64,000 nucleotides of DNA from Gibbula magus (Eukaryota; Mollusca; Gastropoda; Trochida; Trochidae). This document shows, piece after piece, positions 63,343 to 64,000 of the stretch (within the stretch, counting starts at the first letter, position 1; each line of letters opens with the position of its first letter). The stretch is taken from NCBI GenBank assembly GCA_936450465.1, contig OW388293.1, forward strand, positions 49,032,040-49,096,039, read 5' to 3'. A model generated the notes under the pieces. The model was not told the origin of the DNA, made no database searches, and worked only from the letters and a program-made list of their open reading frames with translations. The position numbers and the translations under genes are program-made.

Positions 63343-64000
63343 CTGTAACAATAGCAAGTCTATGTTTTACCTGTCTGACCATTTGATTATAACTTCTTTT
63401 GTGGTCATTCTAGAAATTGAGGTGATGAAAAGGCAGGCCGTTTTATGGATATGCAAGAATCAGAATAATTAAGTTGTATATTATGAAATATGCCTTTTTC
63501 ATAAGATAAAAACAGCTACACAAACATTATGATGACATCAAGTTAACCACAGAATGGATTAAACATGATTGTATATGAATTAAGATAAAATTGGTCTATA
63601 TTCATAATCTTAAAAATAATATTATTTGTCACGGGTAAAATGTTTCAATTCTTTATGCGAAACCTTTTCAATTTGATAATACCTTCTCTTAAACGACATT
63701 CGAACACAATACCGATTTGGTTGTTTTCCAAAGAAGAAGACTACTCAACGTCTTTTTACACTGAGCAGCGATCGTTCTGTTCTTCTTGTGCGTCCTAAAA
63801 TTCAAGAATGCTCTAACCATTCCAAACTTCACGAACTTGCAGAAGGAAGGCAGATGCAACGCTGATGTGGACGAAGGAACGTAATACTATATTGCTCAAT
63901 GGACGCTATTTGGCAGGGAGGCACAAGAAAGACACAAGAAATGTCCAACGGTTGCAGACGTACTACCCGGTTTTTTACACCACCTCTGATCAGCCTCTGT
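63343..64000. other. Intron upstream of cadherin exon A1, open to the right
   Basis: The A1 acceptor (TTACAG|GTATTATAG on the minus strand) is at 63343. By the cassette rule the preceding exon should be a D type of about 253 nt, but nothing with a DxNDN motif or GKF signature is seen up to 64000, so it lies beyond the window. Confidence 0.7.

Overview
The window is eukaryotic nuclear DNA from an invertebrate, most likely a mollusc and plausibly a bivalve. It is AT-rich, with short coding exons separated by GT-AG introns of 0.2-6 kb. Its introns and spacers hold miniature inverted-repeat transposons (MITEs), a tRNA-derived SINE, CTGT/CCGT microsatellites fused to tandem cores (a layout common in bivalve genomes) and several minisatellites. 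The phylum is inferred from gene and repeat style, not from a diagnostic marker. No bacterial-type gene, rRNA, canonical tRNA or CRISPR array is visible.

Left part (1-20.3 kb, + strand): two tandem paralogues of an SH2-domain protein. Copy 1 (366-5523) enters the window with its upstream exons missing. Copy 2 (about 13585-20296) seems to include a disordered N-terminal exon with PERQPT heptads. In both, exons encode an EF-hand-like helical module resembling that of the Cbl tyrosine-kinase-binding region (the STAT linker is a second comparison), a basic linker, an SH2 domain with an intact phosphotyrosine-binding Arg (GTFLIR / GTFLVR), and a Cys-bearing tail ending in LPFN(H/Y)I(I/M). Intron phases match between the copies, and the three short internal exons have identical lengths (59, 78, 85 nt). 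No kinase, RING or other catalytic domain follows. They look like adaptor-type phosphotyrosine readers made by gene duplication. Between and after them lie about 8 kb and 2.5 kb with no supported gene.

Right part (22.8-63.3 kb, - strand): one giant cadherin-repeat gene. I place 46 exons (about 3.75 kb of codons, roughly 35 cadherin repeats); the 5' end lies beyond the right edge. The exons form a strict four-exon cassette A-B-C-D (about 276, 251, 171 and 253 nt; phases 1-1, 1-0, 0-0, 0-1) repeated eleven times, followed by a terminal A-B pair. Each cassette encodes three cadherin repeats. Two of its three inter-repeat linkers keep a DxNDN-type calcium motif; the third, always in exon A, is a motif-poor VPxN version. 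The last exon stops without a transmembrane segment and has AATAAA 2 nt after the stop, so this transcript form is predicted to end as a secreted protein.

The cadherin introns are a graveyard of transposons. Two insertions sit exactly at 5' splice sites, and their target-site duplications rebuild or preserve the donor: a 2.45-kb TIR element at exon D6 and a SINE at exon B8. A third repeat, a 19-bp minisatellite, has copied the exon D11 acceptor many times.
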